From positions 79,489 to 143,488 of the forward strand of contig SVFL01000002.1 in assembly GCA_015056885.1 (NCBI GenBank): a stretch of DNA of 64,000 nt, written 5' to 3'. Below are positions 34,884 through 43,184 of this stretch, one piece after another (positions within the stretch are counted from its first letter, which is position 1; each line of letters starts with the position of its first letter). Position numbers and translations under genes: made by a program. The DNA is from Lachnospiraceae bacterium (GTDB lineage Bacteria > Bacillota > Clostridia > Lachnospirales > Lachnospiraceae). Under the pieces are notes generated by a model, which did not search any database, was not told the origin of the DNA, and was given only the letters and a program-made list of their open reading frames with translations.

Positions 34884-36479
34884 ATGAAATTAATGTTTGT
34901 TGGAGCAGCACATGAGGTAACCGGAAGTTGTCATTATCTGGAGGTGAATGGTAAAAATATTCTTGTGGATTGTGGTATGGAGCAAGGCGTAAATACCTTT
35001 GAAAATGTCCCTTTGCCGGTGGATGAGGCAATGATTGATTACGTATTTTTGACTCATGCCCATGTGGATCATTCAGGAATGTTACCTTTGTTGTATGCCC
35101 GAGGATTTAGGGGGCATGTGTATATGACAGATGCTTCGGCGGATTTATGCAGTATCATGCTGCGTGACTGTGCCCACATTCAGATGATGGAGGCAGAATG
35201 GCGTAACCGTAAGGCGAAGCGTGGAGGAAATGCGCAGGCACAGGAACCTTTGTATACCATGGAAGATGCGGACGGTATTATTAAGCGTATTGTGGCCTGT
35301 CACTATGATAGTGAAGTTAATATCTGTGAGGGTGTAAAAATACGTTTTACGGATATCGGGCATTTGCTTGGAAGTTCCAGTATTGAGGTTTGGCTTACCG
35401 AGAACGGATATACTAAAAAAATTGTATTCTCCGGTGACATCGGCAATAAGAATCAGCCGCTTTTAAAGGACCCTAAACCGACTGCGCAGGCAGATTATGT
35501 GGTGATGGAGTCCACTTATGGTGACAGATTACATCCCAAGGAGCGGTTGGATTATGTAAAGGAGCTGACACAGGTTCTGCAGGAGACCTTTGATAAGGGT
35601 GGTAATGTGGTGATTCCTTCTTTTGCAGTGGGAAGAACTCAGGAGATGCTCTATTTCCTGCGTCAGATTAAAGTAGACCGTCTGGTAAAAGGACATGAGG
35701 ATTTCCTGGTATATGTAGACAGTCCTATGGCGGTTGAAGCGACAGGTATTTTCCAGGAGAATCGTTTAGATTGCTTTGATGAAGATGCAATGGCTCTGGT
35801 TAAAGAGGGGATTAATCCTTTGTCCTTTGCAGGATTGAAGCTCTCTATTACCAGTGAGGAGTCAAAGGCTATCAATTTCTGTGATAAGCCTAAGGTTATT
35901 ATTTCGGCATCCGGTATGTGTGAGGCGGGACGAATCAGACATCATTTAAAGCACAATCTCTGGCGACCGGAGTGTACCGTTTTGTTTGTGGGCTATCAGG
36001 CAATCGGTACGTTGGGAAGACATTTGATTGAGGGGGCTGAAGAGGTGAAACTCTTTGGTGAGCCCATTCAGGTTCGCGCGAAGGTTATGCAGCTTGCAGG
36101 ATTAAGCGGACATGCGGACAAGGAAGGGTTGATTGAGTGGCTGGAAGCCTTTGATGAGAAACCCAAGAAGGTGTTTGTGGTACATGGTGAGGATTCGGTA
36201 TGTGTATCCTTTGCGGAATGTCTTAAGATTGAGCATGGACAGCGTGCCTATGCGCCTTATAGCGGAACGGAATTTGATTTGCTCAGCAATAAGTTTCTGT
36301 ATGAGGCAGAGCCGGTTATGGTCAAGAAGAAAGCAAAACCTGCAACGGGAGTTTATGCAAGACTGGTTGCTGCAGGTCAGCGCCTGATGGCACTGATTAC
36401 CCGAAGCGATGGCCTTGCGAATAAGGACATGGCAAAATTCGCTGACCAGATTAATTCCATATGCGACAAGTGGGAATAA
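34884..36479 (+). CDS. Metallo-beta-lactamase fold beta-CASP ribonuclease-like protein
   Basis: The 531-residue protein has the metal motif THAHVDHSG (about 57-65). Further metal ligands include GHLLGSSS and SGDIGNK. A beta-CASP insert contains the ASGMCEAGR segment, and the RMBL end shows LSGHADKEGL. This layout is that of the YsgA/CPSF73-like RNA-processing enzymes, cytoplasmic zinc-dependent nucleases; whether it is endo- or exonucleolytic cannot be told. It lies 45 bases after the ABC gene, with AAGGAGG before the ATG, and probably shares that transcript. A charged C-terminal extension of about 60 residues follows the RMBL part. Confidence 0.9.
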   Translation: MKLMFVGAAHEVTGSCHYLEVNGKNILVDCGMEQGVNTFENVPLPVDEAMIDYVFLTHAHVDHSGMLPLLYARGFRGHVYMTDASADLCSIMLRDCAHIQMMEAEWRNRKAKRGGNAQAQEPLYTMEDADGIIKRIVACHYDSEVNICEGVKIRFTDIGHLLGSSSIEVWLTENGYTKKIVFSGDIGNKNQPLLKDPKPTAQADYVVMESTYGDRLHPKERLDYVKELTQVLQETFDKGGNVVIPSFAVGRTQEMLYFLRQIKVDRLVKGHEDFLVYVDSPMAVEATGIFQENRLDCFDEDAMALVKEGINPLSFAGLKLSITSEESKAINFCDKPKVIISASGMCEAGRIRHHLKHNLWRPECTVLFVGYQAIGTLGRHLIEGAEEVKLFGEPIQVRAKVMQLAGLSGHADKEGLIEWLEAFDEKPKKVFVVHGEDSVCVSFAECLKIEHGQRAYAPYSGTEFDLLSNKFLYEAEPVMVKKKAKPATGVYARLVAAGQRLMALITRSDGLANKDMAKFADQINSICDKWE

Positions 36480-36481
36480 AA

Positions 36482-36558
36482 GTTGAAAAAGGTCTTTTTC
36501 AACTTTAGGATTTGTGCGAAGCACAAATCCCCTAAATAAAATGCCGCCATAGCGGCGG
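36482..36558 (+). repeat. Three consecutive hairpins between the RNase-like gene and thyA
   Basis: The first, GTTGAAAAAG/CTTTTTCAAC at 36482-36503, begins three bases after the stop codon and may be a terminator. The second is a perfect GGATTTGTGC/GCACAAATCC at 36508-36530. The third is GCCGC/GCGGC at 36543-36556, directly before the thyA ribosome binding site. Confidence 0.7.
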
Positions 36559-36572
36559 AATGAGAGGAAAAA

Positions 36573-37421
36573 ATGAGTTACGCAGATACAGTATTTATTA
36601 ATATGTGCCGGGATATTTTGGAGAATGGCACCAGCACAGAGGGAGAGAAGGTGAGGCCTCATTGGCCGGATGGTACACCTGCTTATACAATCAAGCGTTT
36701 TGGTGTGGTAAACCGCTATGATTTGCGCAAGGAGTTCCCGATTATGACACTCCGTCGTACTGCATTGAAATCTGCAACAGATGAGATTCTGTGGATTTGG
36801 CAGCAGAAGTCCAATAATATTAACGATTTGCACAGCCATATCTGGGATGAATGGGCTGATGAGAACGGTTCCATCGGTAAGGCTTATGGTTATCAGTTAG
36901 GTGTGAAGCATCAGTACAGGGAAGGCATGATGGATCAGGTAGACAGGGTAATTTATGATTTGAAGAATAATCCCTTCAGTCGCCGTATTATGACCAATAT
37001 TTATGTGCATGAGGATTTGCATGAGATGAATCTGTACCCTTGTGCTTACAGTATGACTTTCAATGTGACCCAGAGACCCGGGGAGGATAAGCTGACTTTG
37101 AATGCTATTTTGAACCAGCGCTCTCAGGATGTGCTTGCAGCGAACAACTGGAATGTGGTACAGTATGCAGTGCTGGTGCATATGCTTGCCCAGGTATGTG
37201 ATATGTATGTGGGTGAATTTGTACATGTGATTGCTGATGCACATATTTATGACAGACATGTGCCTGCCATAAAGGAGCTGATTAGTCGGGAGCCTAAGCC
37301 TGCGCCTTCTTTCTGGCTGAATCCGGACATTCGTGATTTTTACCAGTTCACCAGAGATGATGTGAGGGTGGATAATTACGAGCACGGAGAACAGATTTTA
37401 AATATTCCTATTGCAATATAG
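36573..37421 (+). CDS. thyA: Thymidylate synthase
   Basis: The 282-residue enzyme is a classical ThyA. The catalytic Cys157 lies in NLYPCAYS, followed by LNAILNQRSQDVLAANNWN with its conserved Arg/Ser/Asp and Asn. It methylates dUMP to dTMP with methylene-tetrahydrofolate, which is oxidised to dihydrofolate. The neighbouring DHFR gene restores the cofactor. The ribosome binding site is a modest GAGAGG six bases before the ATG. The hairpin immediately upstream could limit or regulate initiation. Confidence 0.97.
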   Translation: MSYADTVFINMCRDILENGTSTEGEKVRPHWPDGTPAYTIKRFGVVNRYDLRKEFPIMTLRRTALKSATDEILWIWQQKSNNINDLHSHIWDEWADENGSIGKAYGYQLGVKHQYREGMMDQVDRVIYDLKNNPFSRRIMTNIYVHEDLHEMNLYPCAYSMTFNVTQRPGEDKLTLNAILNQRSQDVLAANNWNVVQYAVLVHMLAQVCDMYVGEFVHVIADAHIYDRHVPAIKELISREPKPAPSFWLNPDIRDFYQFTRDDVRVDNYEHGEQILNIPIAI

Positions 37422-37455
37422 AACGAAGTAGTATCAAGATATAAGGAGAGTACAG

Positions 37456-37950
37456 ATGAATTTAATTGTAGCAGTAGATTCCAATTGGGCCATCGGCAAC
37501 AAAAATGAGTTGTTGATTCGTATTCCCAATGATCACAAGCATTTCAGAGAGGAAACCACCGGTAAGGTAGTGGTGCTTGGACGCAAAACTTTGGAGACCT
37601 TTCCCCAGGGATTGCCTTTGAAGAACAGAACCAATATTATTTTGTCCACAAATCCTTCTTATCAGGTGAAAGATGCCATTGTTGTGCACTCTGTTGAGGA
37701 GCTTTTGGAAGAGTTAAAAAAATACGCCGATGAAGATATTTATATCATCGGCGGTGACAGTGTTTATAAGCAGATGTTGCCCTATTGTGATGTGGCTCAT
37801 ATTACCAAGATTGATCATGCATATGAAGCGGATGCCTATTTTCCCAATCTGGATGAGGACCCTGAGTGGGAGATTACGGCGGAAAGCGATGAGCAGACTT
37901 ATTTTGATATTGCGTATACTTTTCTTAAGTATGAGAGAAAGAAAAATTAA
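37456..37950 (+). CDS. folA: Dihydrofolate reductase
   Basis: The 164-residue protein shows the DHFR landmarks: the N-terminal LIVAVDSNWAIGNKNEL loop, LGRKTLETFP and the NADPH-binding YIIGGDSVYKQ. It reduces dihydrofolate to tetrahydrofolate in the cytoplasm and forms the usual thymidylate pair with thyA, 34 bases upstream. AAGGAGAG precedes the ATG. Its stop codon overlaps the end of the convergent AraC gene by four bases. Confidence 0.96.
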   Translation: MNLIVAVDSNWAIGNKNELLIRIPNDHKHFREETTGKVVVLGRKTLETFPQGLPLKNRTNIILSTNPSYQVKDAIVVHSVEELLEELKKYADEDIYIIGGDSVYKQMLPYCDVAHITKIDHAYEADAYFPNLDEDPEWEITAESDEQTYFDIAYTFLKYERKKN

Positions 37951-38780
37951 CGGTTTTGTTTGCGGTATTGCAGTGGTGCGATGCCGCAAACCCGTTTAAA
38001 GCAGTCGCTAAAGTAGGCGCTGCTGGAAAAACCGGATTCAAAGGCAATTTCTGTCATACTCAATTTAGACTCCAGCAAAAGCTTGCGTGCCAGGGCAATT
38101 TTTTCGTTCAGCACAAAAGTGGAGTAGGGCGTGTGAAGCCTGTTTACAAACAGTTTTGACAGATAAGATGGTGAAATATTAATATGTGCGGCTGTCTCTT
38201 CCAATGAGGGATTATTACGGAGGTGTATTTTGATGTATTTAATCGCATTGGCAAGGCAGTCGTGTTTTTTTTCCCAGTTAATCATATTGACACCACTGAT
38301 GACACGCTTGCGCAGACTTGTGATAATGAGTTTGTTCAAAAGGCCTTTCAGTAGCAATTCTGAGTATTCTCCATAAGAATTCCATTCCTGTTCCATTTCC
38401 CGTAGGATACCATAAATTTCGGTCTGTGTACTCTTGTCAAAACGGAGTACATGTTCCAGACACAGTTCCTCAAAAGAAGCAACCCCAATCGTTTTAATTA
38501 AGTCTTCAATCATGGAATCTGAAAATTTTATCAGAATACGTTCATATGGTTCGCCGGATATATAAGTGGTTCGTCTATAGACATTTTTAGGGATGAATAC
38601 CATATCTCCGGCTTGGGCAATTGTGGTAAAGGTCGGAGAGTAAATTAAACGGTCGCCGCTGACCATGTAAGATATTCCGTAAAAATCAGTATATGCTTCC
38701 GCAGAATTCATTTCATAATAGGGTGGGCGGACAATTCGCTCGAGATTGAAATTGTATCCCGGTTTTAATGGAAGTGGCAT
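37947..38780 (-). CDS. AraC-family transcriptional regulator
   Basis: The 277-residue protein has an N-terminal cupin-like sensing domain (about 1-150) and two C-terminal helix-turn-helix units (about 175-277). These include SLEETAAHINISPSYLSKLF and SMTEIAFESGFSSSAYFSDCF, a classical AraC/XylS DNA-binding domain. The N-terminal domain suggests a small ligand, often a sugar, but the ligand is unknown. It reads leftward from its own promoter and ends inside the last four bases of the DHFR gene. No sugar-utilisation genes adjoin it, so its targets lie elsewhere or include itself. Confidence 0.9.
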   Translation of the reverse strand: MPLPLKPGYNFNLERIVRPPYYEMNSAEAYTDFYGISYMVSGDRLIYSPTFTTIAQAGDMVFIPKNVYRRTTYISGEPYERILIKFSDSMIEDLIKTIGVASFEELCLEHVLRFDKSTQTEIYGILREMEQEWNSYGEYSELLLKGLLNKLIITSLRKRVISGVNMINWEKKHDCLANAIKYIKIHLRNNPSLEETAAHINISPSYLSKLFVNRLHTPYSTFVLNEKIALARKLLLESKLSMTEIAFESGFSSSAYFSDCFKRVCGIAPLQYRKQNR

Positions 38781-38816
38781 AAAAACATCTCCTTTCCGAC
38801 AGTGCTTTGTAAATTC

Positions 38817-38849
38817 ATTATAGCATTTATAAAGAAACCGGTAAATGCT
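38817..38849 (-). promoter_or_regulatory. AraC-gene promoter with an 8-bp inverted repeat
   Basis: On the minus strand TTTACC and TATAAT are 17 bases apart, and the -10 is extended by TGC. The inverted repeat AGCATTTA/TAAATGCT (arms 38822-38829 and 38842-38849) frames the spacer and touches the -10 box, a good position for autoregulation. Confidence 0.5.
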
Positions 38850-38941
38850 TGAAATCTAAAAAATGAAAAGAAATAAGCGGCTGACAAGAAGAAAAACCAG
38901 TGTCTATATGCTAAAATTAGTTTATACCGAAGACACAACAG

Positions 38942-39109
38942 GATACATAAAAGAAGGCCAAGGGAGAGGGAGAGAGAGCTCGGAGCTATGGTGGAGAAAA
39001 TCCGAAGCGGACTTGCTTTTATGTATCTAATGGGATGTCAGGTAATTCCATTTTTTCCTTTTTTTCTATAAATTATAGTTTTCGTCATATAAAAAGGATT
39101 TTCTCCACC
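38942..39109. other. Interleaved perfect inverted repeats: possible pseudoknotted RNA
   Basis: GATACATAAAAG (38942-38953) is complementary to CTTTTATGTATC (39016-39027). GGTGGAGAAAATCC (38990-39003) is complementary to GGATTTTCTCCACC (39096-39109). The 5' arm of the second pair lies in the loop of the first and its 3' arm lies outside, so both stems together form an H-type pseudoknot. A purine-rich tract (38951-38978) fills the first loop. A small hairpin, TCCG/CGGA, competes with the second stem. A possible promoter (CTGACA-18-TATATG, 38881-38910) precedes it. No gene is present. Confidence 0.5.
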
Positions 39110-39116
39110 TAATATG

Positions 39117-39368
39117 AAATCAGTGTTCGGTCGGTTGTTTGTGCCCGGAAATATCTACGGTCGAATAGATGCCATATACCCTACCACGAGACCTTGAAAA
39201 ACGCCGGTGCTTGGCGAGGTTAAACGAGATTGCATAGCAATATCGTTTCGAGCCTAGCATCCGTTGCGCTTTTTCACGGAGTGAGAACGTTCCGTGGTAG
39301 GGTATATGGCGTCTTAATCGACATTGTAGAAAGTATGGGGCACAAAAAAACTGACCGTGCACTGATTT
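39117..39368. repeat. 252-bp palindromic, MITE-like structured element B
   Basis: Terminal arms of about 32 bases (AAATCAGTG at the left, CACTGATTT at the right) pair with a few mismatches through GTGCCC/GGGCAC. A perfect 18-bp inner pair, GCCATATACCCTACCACG with its complement, lies at 39171-39188 and 39293-39310. Central hairpins include CGCC/GGCG (39202-39216) and AAACGAGATTGC/GCAATATCGTTT (39222-39248). It has no gene. The design matches element A at 20878, but the sequences are not obviously related. It ends about 50 bases before the ilvE -10 box. Confidence 0.85.
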
Positions 39369-39414
39369 TTTCCGGATTGGTTTTGCAATAGTCATTGACT
39401 TTTGAATGCAAAAG

Positions 39415-39420
39415 TATAAT
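39415..39420 (+). promoter_or_regulatory. Likely -10 box of ilvE
   Basis: TATAAT lies 45 bases before the ilvE start. The nearest -35-like box, TTGACT at 39395-39400, is only 14 bases away, so the promoter is either weak or assisted. No T-box or leucine-type leader is visible. Confidence 0.4.
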
Positions 39421-39465
39421 AATGGAATTTAGTGAAACTACAATCAAAGGAAAGAGGGAATACCG

Positions 39466-40491
39466 ATGGAAAAGAAAAATATTGACTGGGGCAATTTAGG
39501 CTTCGGATATGTTCAGACTGACTACAGATATGTATCCAATTATAAAAATGGTGCATGGGATGAGGGTGTGCTTACCGAGGATCCCAATATTGTTTTAAAT
39601 GAGTGTGCAGGTGTATTGCAGTATGCGCAGACTGTATTTGAAGGTCTGAAGGCATATACAACAGAGGATGGACGTATTGTAACCTTCCGTCCGGATTTAA
39701 ATGCAGCAAGACTGAATGATTCTGCAGCAAGACTGGAGATGGCAACTCTTCCCGAGGGACGTTTCATTGAGGCGGTTACCAAGGTCGTAGCAGCTAATGC
39801 GGCATATGTACCTCCTTTTGGAAGCGGTGCAACTTTGTATGTTCGTCCTTACATTTTTGGTTCCAATCCCGTTATCGGAGTAAAGCCTGCTGAAGAGTAT
39901 CAGTTCCGTATTTTGTGTACTCCTGTAGGTCCTTATTTCAAGGGTGGTGTTAAGCCTTTGACATTGTGTGTAAGTGACTTTGACCGTGCAGCTCCCAACG
40001 GTACCGGCCATATTAAGGCGGGACTTAACTATGCAATGAGTCTGCATGCAATTGTTACAGCTCATCACAATGGATATGATGAGAATATGTATTTGGATTC
40101 TAAGACCCGTACCAAAGTTGAGGAGACCGGCGGAGCAAACTTCCTGTTTATAACCAAGGACAACAAGGTAGTAACTCCTAAGTCGGATACTATTCTTCCT
40201 TCTATTACCCGTCGTTCTCTGATGCATGTTGCTAAGGAATATTTAGGGCTTGAAGTAGAGGAGAGAGAAGTGTATCTGGATGAGCTCAAAGATTTCGCAG
40301 AGTGCGGACTTTGTGGTACTGCAGCAGTTATTTCTCCTGTTGGTAAGATTGTTGATCATGGCACAGAGATCTGTCTGCCCAGCGGTATGAGCGAGATGGG
40401 ACCTGTGACCAAGAAACTTTATGATACTCTGACCGGTATTCAGATGGGCAGAATTGAAGCTCCTGAAGGCTGGATTCATGTAATCGCTTAA
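39466..40491 (+). CDS. ilvE: Branched-chain amino acid aminotransferase
   Basis: The 341-residue enzyme is a fold-type IV PLP protein. The PLP lysine is Lys184 in GTGHIKAGLNYA. Other landmarks are YAQTVFEGLKAY, LYVRPYIFG and EETGGANFLF, and the late CGTAAVISPVG stretch is typical. It transfers the amino group between glutamate and the keto acids of leucine, isoleucine and valine. It stands alone between palindromic element B and the exopolysaccharide locus and ends in its own terminator. Confidence 0.96.
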   Translation: MEKKNIDWGNLGFGYVQTDYRYVSNYKNGAWDEGVLTEDPNIVLNECAGVLQYAQTVFEGLKAYTTEDGRIVTFRPDLNAARLNDSAARLEMATLPEGRFIEAVTKVVAANAAYVPPFGSGATLYVRPYIFGSNPVIGVKPAEEYQFRILCTPVGPYFKGGVKPLTLCVSDFDRAAPNGTGHIKAGLNYAMSLHAIVTAHHNGYDENMYLDSKTRTKVEETGGANFLFITKDNKVVTPKSDTILPSITRRSLMHVAKEYLGLEVEEREVYLDELKDFAECGLCGTAAVISPVGKIVDHGTEICLPSGMSEMGPVTKKLYDTLTGIQMGRIEAPEGWIHVIA

Positions 40492-40515
40492 AGCGGTGTG
40501 AAACAGTAGTTAGAG

Positions 40516-40549
40516 GAGGCGAACCCTTTGTGGTTCGTCTCTTTTTTTT
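40516..40549 (+). terminator. Terminator of ilvE
   Basis: GAGGCGAACC pairs with GGTTCGTCTC (one G-U pair) and is followed by eight T. Confidence 0.9.
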
Positions 40550-40627
40550 GTTTGGGGCTTAGGGGACGATGCATATTTTGCACAGTAATTTTACATAAAT
40601 TTTACAAAATACGGTAAAAACCTACAA

Positions 40628-40667
40628 ATCGACAATAAAGCCTAAGAAATACTGTTTTTTTGTCGAT
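40628..40667. promoter_or_regulatory. Dyad upstream of the exopolysaccharide locus
   Basis: ATCGACAA and TTGTCGAT are perfect 8-bp arms 24 bases apart, about 70 bases before the first gene of the locus. Two TTTTACA direct repeats lie just upstream (near 40590 and 40600). No clear SigA promoter and no c-di-GMP riboswitch consensus could be found, so the site may belong to a regulator that activates the locus. Confidence 0.35.
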
Positions 40668-40733
40668 ATAAAAGATAAGGGTAAGTTTGCGCTAAAGATG
40701 CTACAGATAAATAATATCAGGAGTATTGCAGTT

Positions 40734-41015
40734 ATGAACAAGGAAAATGTATTGCAAAACCGATATTGTCTGCGACAAGCAGGAGGCATTTACTGGCTTT
40801 TGGATTGTGAACAGGCCGGCGTTCCGTATAAGGAGCCTGTTCCAATGAATGAAGTGGCAGCAGATATCTGGCGCCTGATGGAGCAGGGGAAATCAGAGGA
40901 TGAGATTGTGGACTGTATCAGTGCAGAGTATGGTGCAGACAGAGATGTTGTGAAACAGGACGTGAAGCAATTTAAAAACCAGCTTTATAAGATGGCAGGG
41001 GAGAATTACGAATGA
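40734..41015 (+). CDS. Small PqqD-like protein at the head of the Pel-type locus
   Basis: The 93-residue product resembles the PqqD fold, the winged-helix-like RiPP recognition element. It has an N-terminal beta part ending GGIYWLLD, a central MNEVAADIWRLME helix, then SEDEIVDCISAEYG and a final helix VKQFKNQLYKM. PqqD proteins hold leader peptides for modifying enzymes. The same pattern opens the kinase-like protein encoded at 61252-62412, which suggests a shared partner. CAGGAG lies 9 bases before the ATG at 40734. The stop overlaps the next gene by four bases, so translation is coupled. Binding of a peptide is inference. Confidence 0.75.
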   Translation: MNKENVLQNRYCLRQAGGIYWLLDCEQAGVPYKEPVPMNEVAADIWRLMEQGKSEDEIVDCISAEYGADRDVVKQDVKQFKNQLYKMAGENYE

Positions 41016-43183
41016 ATATTTTGTTGATAGGCGGTTCGGGAAGCCTGATAAACAATCTGATAATAAAACTAAATAAAGAAGGACACAGAGTCTATCTGCT
41101 CACGGGTAGTCGTTACAAGCAGGCTCCTTATCAAAAGGTGTTTGAAAGGTATGATTTTACTTATGATGCTACCTGTCTGGATGAAATTTTTGAGAGTATT
41201 AATCCGGATCTCACATTGTTTATGGGAGCCTTTGATACCAATTTCCGTTGGCAGAATGAGCGTGATGCAGTGAAGTTTTCAGCCGGACTGATGAATATTC
41301 TGATGGCGTATTTCATGAACAATAAGGGCAGGTTTATATATCTTTCTTCTGATGAGGTGTATGGTATTCATTACGATGAGGATATTACAGAGGATAAGCC
41401 TACTACACCCGCATCCTTAAGAGGAATGGTAATCGCACAGGGAGAGGAGCTGTGTGAAAGCTTCCGTAACAACAGAGGATTGGATGTTGTTACACTGCGT
41501 GTGGACAATTTGTACGGAATTCCCAAGGAACGTAAGGATGTGACCGATATCTGTTCTAAGATGTGTCTGGAGGCGCTGGAGAATGGTGTGATTACTGCAG
41601 TCAAGGGCAATCAGGTCTCTCTTATGTATGAGACGGATGCAGTGGAGTATATCTATTTGTTAATTCGAGCGAAAGAACATAAGCATTCTGTTTACAATTT
41701 GTCATCGGGATTGAAACTGACGGAACTGGACATTGCCCAGAGGGTCAGCACCGCTATGGATATGCCGGTGGAAATTGTGGAATCCGAGAGTAAGGGTGCG
41801 CGAAGAATTTTATCCGGAAAGCTTTTGGAAAGCGAATTTGGAAATCCTTTATGCTGTGATGAGAAGGCTATCATTCAGAAGATGGCTGATTATATGAAGA
41901 AAAACAGTTATGTGTTTTTAACCGGAGAAGAGGCTAAACTGCCTTGGTGGAAGCGGATGCTCCAGAAGACCAACTGGTTTGTCCGCGCAATGATTCCTTT
42001 TGTGGAAAATATGATTGTCTTTATTCCGTTCTTCATGATTAATAATCGTACGGCGGAAAGTGCATATTTTGCTAATTTAGACTTGTATCTTTTGTATGTG
42101 CTTTTGTTTGCAATCGTATATGGTCAGCAGCAGGCAACGTTTTCGGCGGTATTGGCTACGGCCGGTTATTGTTTCCGACAGATGTACGATCGTTCCGGTT
42201 TTGAATTACTTTTGGATTCCAATACCTATATCTGGATTGCACAATTATTTATTCTGGGGCTCAGCATCGGTTATATGAAGGACCGGCTGAATGTGTTAAA
42301 GAAAGAGAGCGAGGAAGAGCAGGAATTTCTGTCGGTGCAGTTGACGGATATTCAGGATATTAACAGTAGTAATGTCCGGGTAAAGGATGCTTTGGAAACA
42401 CAGATTGTCAATCAGAATGACAGCATTGGTAAGATTTACAGTATCACATCCACCTTGGACCAGTATAGTTCTGAAGAAGTTTTGTTCTATGCATGTGATA
42501 TGCTGAAGCAGTTGTTTGGAAGTAACGATGTGGCGATTTACACCATATCTCATTCAGATTATGCCAGACTCTTTGCATCCACATCGGAGAAGGCAAGATG
42601 TCTGGGTAATTCTATTAAATATGCAGATATGGGAGATCTTTATCAGGCTTTGTCAGAACGAAAAGTATTTATAAATAAAAGTCTGGATGAGCGCTATCCT
42701 CTTATGGCAAATGCAATTTATGAGGCAGACCGAATGCAGATGATTATTTGTATCTGGGGCATTCCCTGGGAGCGCATGACTTTAGGACAAGCCAATCAGT
42801 TGACGGTTATCAGTGCATTGATTCAAAATGCAGTATTGCGTGCCAATCGATATCTGGAAGCTTTGGAGAATGAACGATATGTGGAGGGAACCAGACAGAT
42901 GGAATCCACTGCATTTTCAAAGCTTGCTCATGCATTTATGGCTGCAGAGAACAAGGGACTTACGGATAGTACGTTGCTTCGTGTATTGGCACCCAAAGAG
43001 GAGTATCCTCAAATCCGTGTATTGTTGGATGCGAGATTGCGTGATTCAGACTATTTTGGAACAATGGAAGATGGCGTGTTGCATGTGCTTTTATCCAATA
43101 CCAACAGAGAAGGTTCTGCGTATGTAATGCAACGTCTGGCAGAGTATGAGATAAAGTCGGAAATTGTGGAGGGAATGTTATAG
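41012..43183 (+). CDS. Degenerate SDR (epimerase-like) domain fused to a PelD-like c-di-GMP receptor
   Basis: Residues 1-300 form an extended-SDR sugar-nucleotide epimerase fold beginning ILLIGGSGSLINN. The catalytic YxxxK is missing: the place where it belongs reads RGMVIAQGE. Membrane helices follow (about 325-425), then a coiled coil, a GAF-like domain (about 480-610) and a degenerate GGDEF domain at the C-terminus. That last domain keeps an RLRD motif at 675-678, the RxxD c-di-GMP binding (I-site) signature, while the active-site loop reads GTMEDG. PelD activates Pel synthesis when it binds c-di-GMP. The dead SDR is an unusual addition and may bind a nucleotide sugar or act as a scaffold. 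Confidence 0.8.
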   Translation: MNILLIGGSGSLINNLIIKLNKEGHRVYLLTGSRYKQAPYQKVFERYDFTYDATCLDEIFESINPDLTLFMGAFDTNFRWQNERDAVKFSAGLMNILMAYFMNNKGRFIYLSSDEVYGIHYDEDITEDKPTTPASLRGMVIAQGEELCESFRNNRGLDVVTLRVDNLYGIPKERKDVTDICSKMCLEALENGVITAVKGNQVSLMYETDAVEYIYLLIRAKEHKHSVYNLSSGLKLTELDIAQRVSTAMDMPVEIVESESKGARRILSGKLLESEFGNPLCCDEKAIIQKMADYMKKNSYVFLTGEEAKLPWWKRMLQKTNWFVRAMIPFVENMIVFIPFFMINNRTAESAYFANLDLYLLYVLLFAIVYGQQQATFSAVLATAGYCFRQMYDRSGFELLLDSNTYIWIAQLFILGLSIGYMKDRLNVLKKESEEEQEFLSVQLTDIQDINSSNVRVKDALETQIVNQNDSIGKIYSITSTLDQYSSEEVLFYACDMLKQLFGSNDVAIYTISHSDYARLFASTSEKARCLGNSIKYADMGDLYQALSERKVFINKSLDERYPLMANAIYEADRMQMIICIWGIPWERMTLGQANQLTVISALIQNAVLRANRYLEALENERYVEGTRQMESTAFSKLAHAFMAAENKGLTDSTLLRVLAPKEEYPQIRVLLDARLRDSDYFGTMEDGVLHVLLSNTNREGSAYVMQRLAEYEIKSEIVEGML

Positions 43184-43184
43184 C

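Noticed and set aside
39376..39465. T-box or leader-peptide attenuator before ilvE
   Set aside because: The leader is only about 40 bases after the TATAAT box, with no T-box motif, terminator or run of branched-chain codons.
40550..40733. c-di-GMP riboswitch before the Pel-type locus
   Set aside because: I looked for the GEMM-type conserved blocks and found none. Only a spaced dyad and TTTTACA repeats are present.
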